Virus record (IMG/VR): IMGVR_UViG_3300044611_002384
Span: 1 to 44,881 of that record
Reading direction: 5' to 3' (one strand)
DNA: 44,881 bases
From: a virus
This document shows, piece by piece, positions 1 through 9,706 of the stretch. The notes under the pieces were generated by a model that was not told the origin of the DNA, did no database searches, and saw nothing but the letters and a program-made list of their open reading frames with translations. Positions within the stretch are counted from its first letter, which is position 1; every line of letters begins with the position of its first letter. A program made the translations under genes and the position numbers.

Positions 1-2
1 AT

Positions 3-449
3 CCCTTATGGCAGTTTGGCTGCGGTATGGTTGTTTCCACTTCGCAAGCACTCGGGCTTGAGTGCCCGCCAGAGAAACAGTCGAACCCGTGCCCCGAAGG
101 GTGCGAGTGCGTGGATGGGCAGTGCGTGGCGGAGTCGGGCGACTGCGCGACCAACGGTTGCCCTCCTCCGGAAATTAGCGGAGATGAGGCGACTGTATTC
201 TGCTGTGGAAAGTTTTACTTCAACCCTGCCTGGCCTCCTGAGGAACAGTTTCAAAAAGGAGAGTGCTTCCCTGGTTACAACACAGCCTACTTTTGCTTGG
301 CGAACGAATGCAGCCTAGAGGACTATCTTGCGTTCAACTGCCCCGACAGTGTGCGTTCAGACATTTGGATTGACACGCCGTGCGGCGACAATGGCGGCTG
401 CCCAGATGGCTCGCGGTGCGTGTCCATCCGCGTCTGTCCTGGAGCGTGA
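3..449 (+). CDS. Cys-rich protein, 5' end cut by window edge
   Basis: The reading frame is open from the window edge, so the gene probably starts outside. An in-frame ATG at 27 has no recognisable ribosome site. The visible 140-149 residues are very rich in cysteine and proline and have no membrane segment. They end in the motif CPDGSRCVSIRVC, echoed by CPPGSQCV in the next gene. Spaced cysteines suggest a disulfide-stabilised extracellular or virion surface module, but no named family is recognised. The gene is GC-rich, unlike most of the window. It lies 3 bases before the next start and likely forms an operon with it. Confidence 0.6.
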   Translation, partial: PLWQFGCGMVVSTSQALGLECPPEKQSNPCPEGCECVDGQCVAESGDCATNGCPPPEISGDEATVFCCGKFYFNPAWPPEEQFQKGECFPGYNTAYFCLANECSLEDYLAFNCPDSVRSDIWIDTPCGDNGGCPDGSRCVSIRVCPGA

Positions 450-452
450 CCT

Positions 453-614
453 ATGAGTAGCAAACTTTTTTTTCCTGAGTCTCTCCTTAATGAGATTTCG
501 CGGGCTTTCAGTGGCGGCCCGCCCGCCAGACCTTCGGCAGCTCGGTTGGCTTCATCGAATACGATCACGAAGTGCAGGGGGCGAGCGTGGTGAAGCCGCT
601 ACTCGGCCGAGGCG
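453..614 (+). pseudogene. 5' part of the next gene, separated by frameshifts
   Basis: An ATG at 453 follows a GGAG site and begins MSSKLFFPESLLNEISRAF. That frame ends at a TGA at 591-593. From about 509 to 605 the protein-like signal lies in another frame (QTFGSSVGFIEYDHEV, then VVKPLL), and near 604 it returns to the original frame and continues as AEAMLGFLWAGIAANWF. Adding one base near 508 and removing one near 605 would give a single protein from 453 to 1157. Either the gene is decaying or the assembly has two indel errors. The reconstruction is inferred from how coherent the peptide is. Confidence 0.5.
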
Positions 615-1157
615 ATGCTCGGGTTTCTCTGGGCCGGCATCGCGGCCAACTGGTTCGCGCCAGGATGCCCTCCCGGTTCACAGTGCGTGGCAATTGGGGG
701 TGGACAATACAGAGATTGTATAAAATATTTGTCAGACATACCTCAAAGTTATAAAGATCTTGGTTCGAGTGGGGTTACAGTCGATACCTGGATGATGTAC
801 AATGTTCCAGGTGATCTTCCATGCGAAAGTGTGATTCCATCTGGGTGGGAAAAAACGGGGGAATTTGTGGCTGTTACCGAGGCGTTCTTCCCTATTGGTC
901 CCATTGGGGATCTGCCAGTATTCGAACTTCCATATCAGCTAAAATGGATTGATATTCAAGGCAAAAAAACTGGGGACTGGGCGACTTGTTGCGATCCAAA
1001 CCGCACAGATACCAGTTTGCCCGGGGATTGTGCTGCCTTAGAGGATCTTCAAGCTGAATACTCCTCCTCACCCTATTACGGGAGCCTCCGAGACTCTTAT
1101 TACAACGCCATTTGCGAATCCACCCCGACGACTACAACAACACCTCACCCCGGTTAA
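615..1157 (+). CDS. Unknown protein with Cys motif and Thr-rich tail (3' part of frameshifted gene)
   Basis: This is the 180-residue intact part of the frame; the frame is open from 594. It begins with a short hydrophobic stretch (LGFLWAGIAANWF), then the motif CPPGSQCV shared with the previous gene, a middle with few cysteines, and a C-terminus ending PTTTTTPHPG. The Thr/Pro tail resembles the linkers of the virion proteins elsewhere in the window. Base composition changes from GC-rich to AT-rich just after the Cys motif, near 690. The ATG at 615 has no good ribosome site, so the true start is probably 453. Function is unknown; the gene converges with the baseplate gene. Confidence 0.55.
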   Translation: MLGFLWAGIAANWFAPGCPPGSQCVAIGGGQYRDCIKYLSDIPQSYKDLGSSGVTVDTWMMYNVPGDLPCESVIPSGWEKTGEFVAVTEAFFPIGPIGDLPVFELPYQLKWIDIQGKKTGDWATCCDPNRTDTSLPGDCAALEDLQAEYSSSPYYGSLRDSYYNAICESTPTTTTTPHPG

Positions 1158-1159
1158 GA

Positions 1160-1200
1160 ATAATAAGTAAGAGTAAAAGCTCACTTATATATTATTTATT
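1160..1200. terminator. Possible weak convergent terminator
   Basis: The 51-base gap between two converging genes contains a TAAGT...GAG / CTCACTTA imperfect hairpin followed by an AT-rich run (TATATATTATTTATT). The stem is short and bulged, so this is tentative. Confidence 0.25.
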
Positions 1201-1208
1201 AGCTACCA

Positions 1209-4200
1209 TTAACTATTCTCTTTGTATGGGTTGTCGCTAGTTAAGAACTTTATAGCAACTCCTCTAACAGTACAGTCTTCATCTGGTGTTGTAAGATTTA
1301 AGGTATTCTCTACAGTTATTGATGATCCTATATCAATGTTGTTCTCTGTGGTTATTCCAGATAAGCCCTCCACTTTAATAGTGGTTCCATCCCACTGACC
1401 GTATATTGTTGGAGTAGACACTTCTTCATACTTATCTAATACTATATATTCACTCTTATAAGTATCATAATAAGCATAAACCATATCTCCAGCAGCATGT
1501 GTTTTACCGATTCTATCTACGACCTTGATCATAGGGGTGCTGCCACTAAGGTCTGATGTTGATGACGGTGGAGCGGTTGGTGGGGCCGCTGTTGTTTGTG
1601 GTGGAGATGTTGGTACTGGAGGCTGTGTGGGTGGAGGAGCCTTAGTGGTTGTTGTTGGTCTTCTCGTGGTAGTAGTGGTCGTTGTTGTGGTCGTTGTTGT
1701 GGTCGTTGTTGTGGTTGGGTTGCCTGTGGTTGTGGTAGCATATAAGCAGTCATAGTTGCAACCAAATTCATTCTCATATGGTCCGCTCGGATCTACTACG
1801 CACTGATTAGTATTTTGATCACATCTCCATCGAATAGGAGCCTGTGTGGTACCCGGACCACTGGTTGTACCTTCGCCCGGACCACTGGTTGTACCTTCGC
1901 CCGGACCACTGGTTGTACCTTCGCCCGGACCACTGGTAGTGCCTTCGCCCGGACCACTAGTAGTGCCTTCGCCCGGACCACTAGTAGTGCCTTCGCCCGG
2001 ACCACTGGTAGTGCCTTCGCCCGGACCACTGGTAGTGCCACCTCCGCTGTCGCAAGAGGTAGTATTCTCCATAATCCTAGACCAAACTCTGTCAAAAATC
2101 TGGTCGATACATTCGTCGCTAAGATTACATCCTGGTGGACTTGTGGGTGGACTTGTGGGTGGGCTGGTGGTACCGCAACAAGCTTGATAACAAGCATCAT
2201 ATCCAGAATAGGCTTGTCCACTACCGTTTTGAGAGCAATAACAATTGCCTTGTCCGTCGTTAATGCAGTAGTATGATGGGGGTGGTGTTGTACTTCCCCC
2301 TGGCGTAGTTCCCGCTGGCGTAGTTCCCGCTGGCGTAGTTCCCGCTGGCGTAGTTCCCGCTGGCGTAGTTCCCGCTGGCGTAGTTCCCGCTGGCGTAGTT
2401 CCTGCTGGCGTAGTTGTTGGAGGTTCACAATTTGCTTGGTCGCAAGTTTTACCTAAATAGTGAACACCTCCTTCACTTTCGCAGGTATTTTTTGGAATGT
2501 TCTCGTCACACCCATAATAATCATCTCTATCCGTACTGTAGTAACAACAAGCTCCCGGTTTTCTGCATATAGAGTCTATATCATCGCAAGTTTTTTCTAG
2601 ATAAAACGTTCCACCGTAATATGTTTCGCAGTCTTGCTTTTCTACTCCATCTTCGCATATATCCGAATAACAACACGCCCCAAACTGTTTACACGGATTT
2701 CCGGCACAGGAGTCGTAAGGACCGCCAACTGGTGGTATTGGGCCTCTTATGGGGTCTAGATATTCTCCATTGGGTAAGTTAGACTGCTTACACTCGCTGC
2801 TTTGACCGCCAATAGTATAGCAATAATATTTCTTTGAGCATAGTCCTGCATTAACTAAAATCCACTTATATTCTTTCTCTCCTCCTGTACTTTCGCAACT
2901 CTTCCCCTCTTGATCGGCGGCTGCTACTAACTCTCCATTTTCATCATATAAATTCTTGTAGTATTTATTTCCACCCTTCTCATTTATAAGTATTGCTCTG
3001 CCCTCTCCAAAAGCTGATACTTTTTTAACAATTTTGGCCACCACAATTTTATATGCTTGTGGACTAACCCACATGCCGCGCTCTCGATCAAAACGCAAGT
3101 CAACAGGAGCAACTGGCCATGTTTTGGGTTTGTTTAACCAGTCTTTTAAAAACTTGTCTTTGAGTTCCGTATCTTTAAACGTACCATTGCCAGCAGCAGC
3201 GTCAGTGTCCGCTTCGTTGGGTACTGGCTTACCATCAAGATCATACCCCCAAGCATGTAGTACCAACGGACCTCTTAATCCTAAAAATCTATAGTCCTCA
3301 GAATATCTATTATTAGCATTTTGAGCCAAAGCATTCATTAACATCGTCTCATCCGGCGGAGTATCACCCCTACCTAAAAGGTCTATGGCGTGACCGGCGC
3401 CATCTCCATCGTGATGATGATTACTTCCTGAAACCTTATTAGTAAGAGGATCTAAATATTTTTGATTAATTCGTAGATTATATTGATCCATAGTTATTGG
3501 ATCGTTACAATTTCCCTCTTTATCAAAAGGCGGTTGTGGTGATAATGGAGAACTATTAGTTTTATTAATTTGTACAAAATTATTATTTTGATAATTAGCA
3601 TATCTAGGTAGGCCACAACCATTATCCCCAGCTTTACATACTGGTCCAAATAAACCATCCAAACTCATAAATGCTTTTTTGGCGTAGTTAAATCTTAATT
3701 CTAGTACTGATTTTGGCAGAGTATCTATACCTACAACAGTTCTTTGACTATCTCCCGACGGCTGTTCGTACCAATCCTTCATATCAGCAATCATGCATCT
3801 ATGAAGGGTTTGTCCGTCTGCCACATTTTTATCTGCCGGTTTCCTTGTTCCTCCACCCACGGTTTTTAGTTTTCTATTAATGTTATGAGACATTATAGCT
3901 TGGTTTCTTAAAAACTGGAGCTGCTTTTGTCTGTTTTTAGCGGCATTCTTCATTTGCTCCACAGCAGATTTTGCTAAGTCACCAAACTTTGGAGTAAATG
4001 TTTGAAAGGTATAGGTTGTTGTAATACCAGAAGATCCAAAATTAACATTAATACCACTAAGATTAGGATTGCTATTATAATCATTCCCTAGAAATGGTAG
4101 GTCTGGCAAACCAACGAGGGTGACAGAGCCACTCTCTGCCTGATTTAATCCCATCTGGGATAGTCGTGCTAATAAATTTCCAGCAGTATTCATAGCATTA

Positions 4201-6293
4201 GAGCCACCAAAAACCCATGGGGCAAGGTCTGTATTTTGTTCCGCACTACAACCGCCGGCGTTTTGACCAATATTCGGATTAGAGTATGGACCATATGTGC
4301 TAATATTGCTTCTCATCGGAATTGCGGCAATGATTGGCGTAACAGCTCCGGGTGTTAGCTGGTATTTATTAGTAGAAGAAACATCTAACCCAGATACAGC
4401 CTCATTCATACTAGACATATTCAAGCTATCACATATATACATAGCCTGATTTGTAACTCCCGAGCCACCACTGGTTAAACCAGAGCTTTTTGCTATTGCG
4501 GATGCCGCGGCAAGAAATGCTGCTGGAAACTGTGCTTCTTGAGAATTAAGGGTCGTTAAACAGGCGTCACTAAACTTTATTAATACGTATGTTTGATTAT
4601 TAATCTTATAGATTTTTTCTCCAACCTCTGCCTTAACGTATGCCTCTGACCCATTATCATTTACTAATACCTCATCAGCAGAAATATTATCTAGATTTAA
4701 TTTACGGCCAGAGCCAACATTACCGGTAGTAAATTTAGCAAACGCTCCTACTCGACCGTCATCTTGTCTAAAAAAACCGAGGTAGGGATCGGATACGCCC
4801 ATAACAGTTCCACCAGTTTCCACCCAACCACCATCATTTGTTGGTTCCGCACTGTAAAATTTCTCTGTGCTTAAACAAGTTACTGATGAGGCAGAATTTC
4901 CGGAGGTCATTATGTCTTGTGTATTACCAACACAAATATTTTCACTTAATGTACACAGAAACTGCTTACCGTAATATGTTTGCCTAAGAGACTCTATATA
5001 ACCATGTATTTTTTTAGCATCTTCATTAATATATTCTTGTGTCTTTCTGGATGTATTTTGCGAAGGGTTTCCTGCTGTTACGTCTTGTACAGAACTTATT
5101 TTGGCACTCGCTTTTATTCCATTTCCAGCTGCAAAAAAAGCATTTGCAAAATTACCAGTCATACCGTTATCTTCAAACCAAGCTTTAGCTGTCAAAGCAT
5201 ATGAACTTAAATCAGCATTGCCCGCTAGTACAGCGTCTACCCATAATTCATAGTTTGCTCTCAAGTCGAACTCATTGATATAGAGATCTTCTCCGCCAGC
5301 AAAAACTCCTGGGTTTCTAAGGGATGCGGCGAGAGGTTTTGTATATACCAAGACATTAAAGCCACATGATCCGCCTCCGGGGACCGCTGTTACTGGCTCA
5401 CATCTAGTATTTTCTCCAAAATAAGGAAGAAAATTAGATGCTGTGGCCATATAGTGTCTTTTTTCACCAAAAATAATAGAATTTTGTTTTTCAATTCTTA
5501 ATTCTCGACCAAAAGACCTATCGGTAATATAGCCAGATATACCTTGTATATAAGAGAAAGATGATGGGTTTTGTCTAAGATCTACTAGTCCAATTTTTAT
5601 AACGCTGTTAGAGTTTAAGTAGACATAAAAATCATAGCCAGTAGCGTCACAAACATCGGTAATCAATTGAAGAAGAGTCATCGACGGACCATTGGCCCTA
5701 TAGGAAGGAGGAAAGCCAGACGGGAGATCGCTAAGGTCTATACTCAAAGGAGATCCCGTTGGAGTTCGTATAGTCAAATTAGATTGTTGAAGAGCATTGA
5801 TAATAGCCTGATATGATATGCCTCGATCTCCGGATATCCCAGATGTTCCGAAGGTTGAACATTGTCCGCTAGTAATAGCCGATTCGGATTCATAGAAATT
5901 ATAAACATTAAATACATTGGGTATGTTATTAAGTGCTGTACCAGCATATGTGTCTATGATTAGTGTGCAGTTCTCAAGTATTCTTCTTGGGTCTGTTAAT
6001 GTTACGCTATAAGTATTTCCTGACGTGCCGATATTTCTGGTCCAGTTTGTTATGATTCCACAAAAAGAAAAGTTCATTCCTCCAGGATTTTCTGGAAAAC
6101 ATACTGGTGATCCTATGAGACTATCAGGAAAACCTCCGGCAAACGTCTGACCAGAATCACAATCCTCAACAAGTTCTACAGTTAATGAACTTTCTTGGCT
6201 TCCAACGCCAAGATTACCATTAAATGATACTACTGTAGCATCTAAAAATGTGATTGGGTTAGTTAATCCTATATTCTGATATTCTGTTGTCAT
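1209..6293 (-). CDS. Large baseplate hub / tail fibre protein with Cys-rich modules and Thr/Pro linkers
   Basis: This 1694-residue protein is the last gene of the virion block, after the tape measure and two tail proteins, where hub and fibre genes usually lie. The start has a good site (AAGGA, 7 bases before ATG). Residues 1-870 look like a folded tail-hub region, including a GIITNW...YSVTLTDPRRIL segment. A central part contains LRGPLVLHAWGYDLDGKPVP. Two GACC-type repeats follow (about 2430-2700), then an AGTTP linker, a Cys module (CINDGQGNCYC), a GTTSGPGE linker, a second Cys module (WRCDQNTNQC), a long Thr run and a folded C-terminal domain of about 115 residues. It probably anchors the tail tip and displays adhesive modules. 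The exact function of each module is inferred. Confidence 0.7.
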   Translation of the reverse strand: MTTEYQNIGLTNPITFLDATVVSFNGNLGVGSQESSLTVELVEDCDSGQTFAGGFPDSLIGSPVCFPENPGGMNFSFCGIITNWTRNIGTSGNTYSVTLTDPRRILENCTLIIDTYAGTALNNIPNVFNVYNFYESESAITSGQCSTFGTSGISGDRGISYQAIINALQQSNLTIRTPTGSPLSIDLSDLPSGFPPSYRANGPSMTLLQLITDVCDATGYDFYVYLNSNSVIKIGLVDLRQNPSSFSYIQGISGYITDRSFGRELRIEKQNSIIFGEKRHYMATASNFLPYFGENTRCEPVTAVPGGGSCGFNVLVYTKPLAASLRNPGVFAGGEDLYINEFDLRANYELWVDAVLAGNADLSSYALTAKAWFEDNGMTGNFANAFFAAGNGIKASAKISSVQDVTAGNPSQNTSRKTQEYINEDAKKIHGYIESLRQTYYGKQFLCTLSENICVGNTQDIMTSGNSASSVTCLSTEKFYSAEPTNDGGWVETGGTVMGVSDPYLGFFRQDDGRVGAFAKFTTGNVGSGRKLNLDNISADEVLVNDNGSEAYVKAEVGEKIYKINNQTYVLIKFSDACLTTLNSQEAQFPAAFLAAASAIAKSSGLTSGGSGVTNQAMYICDSLNMSSMNEAVSGLDVSSTNKYQLTPGAVTPIIAAIPMRSNISTYGPYSNPNIGQNAGGCSAEQNTDLAPWVFGGSNAMNTAGNLLARLSQMGLNQAESGSVTLVGLPDLPFLGNDYNSNPNLSGINVNFGSSGITTTYTFQTFTPKFGDLAKSAVEQMKNAAKNRQKQLQFLRNQAIMSHNINRKLKTVGGGTRKPADKNVADGQTLHRCMIADMKDWYEQPSGDSQRTVVGIDTLPKSVLELRFNYAKKAFMSLDGLFGPVCKAGDNGCGLPRYANYQNNNFVQINKTNSSPLSPQPPFDKEGNCNDPITMDQYNLRINQKYLDPLTNKVSGSNHHHDGDGAGHAIDLLGRGDTPPDETMLMNALAQNANNRYSEDYRFLGLRGPLVLHAWGYDLDGKPVPNEADTDAAAGNGTFKDTELKDKFLKDWLNKPKTWPVAPVDLRFDRERGMWVSPQAYKIVVAKIVKKVSAFGEGRAILINEKGGNKYYKNLYDENGELVAAADQEGKSCESTGGEKEYKWILVNAGLCSKKYYCYTIGGQSSECKQSNLPNGEYLDPIRGPIPPVGGPYDSCAGNPCKQFGACCYSDICEDGVEKQDCETYYGGTFYLEKTCDDIDSICRKPGACCYYSTDRDDYYGCDENIPKNTCESEGGVHYLGKTCDQANCEPPTTTPAGTTPAGTTPAGTTPAGTTPAGTTPAGTTPAGTTPGGSTTPPPSYYCINDGQGNCYCSQNGSGQAYSGYDACYQACCGTTSPPTSPPTSPPGCNLSDECIDQIFDRVWSRIMENTTSCDSGGGTTSGPGEGTTSGPGEGTTSGPGEGTTSGPGEGTTSGPGEGTTSGPGEGTTSGPGEGTTSGPGTTQAPIRWRCDQNTNQCVVDPSGPYENEFGCNYDCLYATTTTGNPTTTTTTTTTTTTTTTTTRRPTTTTKAPPPTQPPVPTSPPQTTAAPPTAPPSSTSDLSGSTPMIKVVDRIGKTHAAGDMVYAYYDTYKSEYIVLDKYEEVSTPTIYGQWDGTTIKVEGLSGITTENNIDIGSSITVENTLNLTTPDEDCTVRGVAIKFLTSDNPYKENS
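1640..1737. repeat. Low-complexity repeat encoding a Thr-run linker
   Basis: Tandem GTCGTTGTTGTG-type units encode an uninterrupted run of threonines in the minus-strand fibre protein. Such tracts act as flexible, often heavily glycosylated linkers. The open frame on the opposite strand is an artefact. Confidence 0.8.
1850..2040. repeat. 24-bp tandem repeat, 8 units (GTTSGPGE linker)
   Basis: A 24-base unit encoding GTTSGPGE repeats eight times with only silent changes, such as GGTTGT versus AGTAGT. It links two Cys modules in the fibre protein. The near-identity suggests recent expansion or homogenisation. Confidence 0.9.
2296..2415. repeat. 15-bp tandem repeat, about 8 units (AGTTP linker)
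   Basis: A 15-base unit (CGTAGTTCCCGCTGG) repeats about eight times almost without change and encodes (TTPAG)n in the fibre protein. It lies between the GACC repeats and the next Cys module. Confidence 0.9.
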
Positions 6294-6307
6294 AATAAGT
6301 CCTTAAA

Positions 6308-8020
6308 CTAACATCCTGAAGCACACATATATCCCAAGCTAATGCTATAAGAACCATCAATGGGATTGTCCGTTCTTTGTTTTTGTGTTACTATATAGTT
6401 GGTCATATTTGGTAATGTTATCCCAGCAGGAATACTAAAGCCAGCTGATGCTATTTGTCCAGTTATAGAATTGCCAGTTAAACAACAACTCCTACCACCT
6501 AGTCTTCCTTCTATACTAATATTGATCTTTTTGGCTGTCTTTGTTTTCATATCTTGTATTACTAATACACCCGTTCCGGGAATAGGTAGTTCTGCTAATA
6601 CTGGTGAAGAATCTTCGACAGCAATGCTTATACTTGCTGCTGACCCAGATTGTCCACATATAATATTACTAGAATATTCAACACTATAATTAATAGTACC
6701 TTCGTGGTAGTTATGTGTCAAGCTAAAAGAAGAAGGTTCTAAACTAGCGCTACCGCATCCAGCTAATTGTTGAGCGCTAATTCCTAGGTTGGTGGCTGTG
6801 ATTCCTAGTTTTGTTTTAACATTTTCTATTAGGTCTTCCCCGGAGATAATCTTGTTCAGTGCGGTAAGAGCCTGTGCGTATTTTGTGGAAGAAGATGAGC
6901 TAATTAAAATAGATCCATTTTGGGGTAGTCTAAACCCTGTTCCTGCACTTCTAATGATACCGCCTTCAAGAAGACCTTCTATTGTTCCTTGTATGCTAAT
7001 TGTTGTTATTTTTCTAGTATCGTTTTGAACATTAGTAGCTCTATTAAAAGTATGCTTACTAGCTGGATGGTTAACGTCTGTATTATTATTTTTCTTAATT
7101 ATAGCATTATAAGTAACAGAAAAAGTACCATCAGATTCGGAAGTGTTACATGATAATGTCTCGTTGTAAACGCCGTAGGCAGAACCCAGGTTTTGTAAAG
7201 AGCCAGATGTTGCGGAGCCTATTGCACTTAAAGACGACGATGCTGAGCACGCTGTATTTGCTGTTAATCCCAATGTGGAAGATAGCATACCTACAACCTT
7301 ACGATATAGCCTGTCTTGTGCAAAGTTCTTGGCCTGTTCCCATGCGGGGATTAGCAGATCATCGACGTAGTGGTTTTTTCCTGTTGCAGATATGGTATAG
7401 GTTACGGTCATGCTAGAATTTTCAGTATCCATCACTCCATAATTTGTGTTTATAACTCTATTGTAAAGATTATCGTCTGTTGCAATAGACCAGTTGTCTG
7501 TAAAAGCTTTTATCTTATATTTATCTATATCAATTATACCATCAGACTTGCTTGAGGGGTCTAGGTATGAGTCTGAGCAAGCTATGGAATGGAGAGAGGA
7601 GCCGTTAATGAGTTCTACTTCATTAAATTCGATAGTTGCTGAGTATTCCGCATATCCCATCCAATTATTAGGAGATTCATTAAAAGATAAAGATCTAAGA
7701 GTACCACCCCTACATTTAATAGTCTCCGTATTATCGTCTTCTCTGATAGATAAAGTACTACCATTACGACTTAAAATTTTCTGCACCATGGCTATATTGT
7801 CTGTTACCAAACCCAAGCTGTTAATAGAAGAGTTGGAAGTATTGGTCTCTGTTGTTTGTCTATAGGCTGTTGCATAGCCCCTAATTGATACGTTGTGTGT
7901 ATATCCGATAATAATATCCCCACTATAATACGGTTCTGTACTAATACTAATTTGTGGGGCTGGTGAAAGCCTATATGCAGAAGATTGGCTGTCCTCTGGT
8001 CCATAATATGTTTTAGTCAT
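6308..8020 (-). CDS. Tail protein, paralogue of the upstream gene
   Basis: This 570-residue protein is clearly related to the product of the gene before it (8033-9706). Both share YYG near the start, a PAPQ(V/I)S(F/I)STE segment, GYATA, and CRGGT(I/L)RSLSF(E/N)ES. Later they share TG(T/N)-type beta segments and a Cys-containing C-terminus. The pair lies between the tape measure and the hub gene, where distal tail proteins usually sit. The ribosome site is AGAGGATT, 5 bases before ATG. It is probably a beta-rich virion protein at the tail tip. No named family is recognised; the role is inferred from position and duplication. Confidence 0.65.
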   Translation of the reverse strand: MTKTYYGPEDSQSSAYRLSPAPQISISTEPYYSGDIIIGYTHNVSIRGYATAYRQTTETNTSNSSINSLGLVTDNIAMVQKILSRNGSTLSIREDDNTETIKCRGGTLRSLSFNESPNNWMGYAEYSATIEFNEVELINGSSLHSIACSDSYLDPSSKSDGIIDIDKYKIKAFTDNWSIATDDNLYNRVINTNYGVMDTENSSMTVTYTISATGKNHYVDDLLIPAWEQAKNFAQDRLYRKVVGMLSSTLGLTANTACSASSSLSAIGSATSGSLQNLGSAYGVYNETLSCNTSESDGTFSVTYNAIIKKNNNTDVNHPASKHTFNRATNVQNDTRKITTISIQGTIEGLLEGGIIRSAGTGFRLPQNGSILISSSSSTKYAQALTALNKIISGEDLIENVKTKLGITATNLGISAQQLAGCGSASLEPSSFSLTHNYHEGTINYSVEYSSNIICGQSGSAASISIAVEDSSPVLAELPIPGTGVLVIQDMKTKTAKKINISIEGRLGGRSCCLTGNSITGQIASAGFSIPAGITLPNMTNYIVTQKQRTDNPIDGSYSISLGYMCASGC

Positions 8021-8032
8021 AATAATCCTCTT

Positions 8033-9706
8033 TTAATTATCTCTTTTAATATATGATCTACTAATATTATATGAGCCATCTATACTATTAATCGTCTCTT
8101 GATTTTGCACAAGAATCATGCCACCTATTTCTTTATCGGGGATATCTGCTGGTAGACCCAATCCCGAGCATACATTAGAAACATTAGGACAACACGATAT
8201 AAGGCTCTCAGAAAAACCCTCTATGTTTACATTAACCCTTTTGGGGGTGTACGGTCCAAGTTTTTGAATAATTGGCCCGTTTTGTCTTCCCGGAATAACG
8301 AATTCCGCAACCATAGGAGTGCTATCCTCAACCGATATACTTATGCTTCTATACGATGAGTTGTTTAAGCAGGCTCTACTTGAGTTGTATTCTGCAGAAT
8401 ATGATATGGTTCCAGTGGTGTAGTCGTGGGTGGAGCTAAAAGAAGAAGCTCTTGGAGAAGATATACAGCTACCAGAAATTAATAGTTCGGCAGCATTAAT
8501 ATTTAGTAGTGTCTTCATTGATAAAGAAAGATCTTGTCCGTCTCCAACCAAATTGTAAGCTGATAGGGCTGTATTATACTTGGTAGTATTATTTTCTTGC
8601 GCTATAAATAGCTGGCCATTTTGTGGAAATTCTATAATATTAGGAGTATTAATTAGTCCACCAGGAACTAATCCAGTAATACTGCCTTGTACAGAAAGTG
8701 ATACGTTGGTCGTTCTTCCGTCTTTTTGTATAGATTTGCTCTTATTAAATGTGTGTATACAATCTATAGCTAGTGGATCTGTTGAATTATATTTAAGAAT
8801 AGATTTATATGTTGCACTGAATGTTCCTTCCGCTTCACCAGCCTCACAAGTAATAGTTTCGTTGTATATTTTATGTGTTGTGGAACTAATGCCGTCTATA
8901 CCACCAGGGGAAGTAATATCATGGAGTTGAGACAAGGTTTTTGAGGAAGTACAGCCATCACCTGCAGAATCTCTATTGAGTATATTCCCTATCAAACCTT
9001 TAACCTGATCATGTACTCTGTCTTGTACGAAGTTTTTTGCCTGCTCCCAGGCCGGTAAAAGTTTTTGCTGATCGTTATAAAAGTTTTTTCCGGTGGCCGA
9101 TACAGAGTATTCTATTTCTATGTATTGGTTTTGAAAATTTCCATAATTATTATATGCAGCTTCTGATATATTAAATGACCAATTATCATTAAAAGACTTT
9201 ACCTTATATTTGACTAGATCTATGAGATTGGGGGCGGTACCGTTGGAGTCTACGCTCAAAGTATTGCAATTAATAGTATTACTAATATTACATCCGCTAA
9301 TAATAATTTCACTAAACTCTATTTCCACCTTATATGGAGCATAGTTAACCCAGTTATTTGCGGACTCTTCAAAAGATAAGGAGCGTATGGTGCCGCCCCT
9401 ACACTCCATAATAACACTATCATTTTTATCGGTTACATATAAAGAGCCGCCGTTTAAACTAAAAATTTCCCTTACTTTGTGAATAGCATCAGACATATCC
9501 TTTAACCCATACTCATTAGCTCCACCGGTAGTTAGATCTAATGCTGTAGCATAACCATTAAGGCTAACAATATAAGAATATCCAGCAACGGTATCATTAG
9601 CATAAACCATCTCGGTACTAAAAGATACTTGAGGAGCAGGAACTAACCTGTCCGATGCTGATCCGTTGGTTCCGTAATATACTTTGCTTCCTGGGTCGTA
9701 ACTCAT
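8033..9706 (-). CDS. Tail protein following the tape measure
   Basis: This 557-residue protein's start codon overlaps the tape measure stop as ATGA, so translation is probably coupled. It is the paralogue of the next gene along most of its length. Shared segments include CRGGTIRSLSFEES near residue 105 and a second half with FPQNGQLFI (FRLPQNGSILI in the paralogue). Each protein may itself contain related halves, because PQ(V)SFSTE-like and NVSLSVQG-like segments recur. The likely role is a distal tail or adaptor protein joining tube to hub. It is Ser/Thr/Asn-rich with no membrane segment. Confidence 0.65.
   Translation of the reverse strand: MSYDPGSKVYYGTNGSASDRLVPAPQVSFSTEMVYANDTVAGYSYIVSLNGYATALDLTTGGANEYGLKDMSDAIHKVREIFSLNGGSLYVTDKNDSVIMECRGGTIRSLSFEESANNWVNYAPYKVEIEFSEIIISGCNISNTINCNTLSVDSNGTAPNLIDLVKYKVKSFNDNWSFNISEAAYNNYGNFQNQYIEIEYSVSATGKNFYNDQQKLLPAWEQAKNFVQDRVHDQVKGLIGNILNRDSAGDGCTSSKTLSQLHDITSPGGIDGISSTTHKIYNETITCEAGEAEGTFSATYKSILKYNSTDPLAIDCIHTFNKSKSIQKDGRTTNVSLSVQGSITGLVPGGLINTPNIIEFPQNGQLFIAQENNTTKYNTALSAYNLVGDGQDLSLSMKTLLNINAAELLISGSCISSPRASSFSSTHDYTTGTISYSAEYNSSRACLNNSSYRSISISVEDSTPMVAEFVIPGRQNGPIIQKLGPYTPKRVNVNIEGFSESLISCCPNVSNVCSGLGLPADIPDKEIGGMILVQNQETINSIDGSYNISRSYIKRDN

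Noticed and set aside
591-593. Recoding of TGA as an amino acid across the interrupted gene
   Set aside because: Other genes use TGA as stop in overlapping ATGA junctions, and the middle peptide is in a different frame, so indels explain it better.
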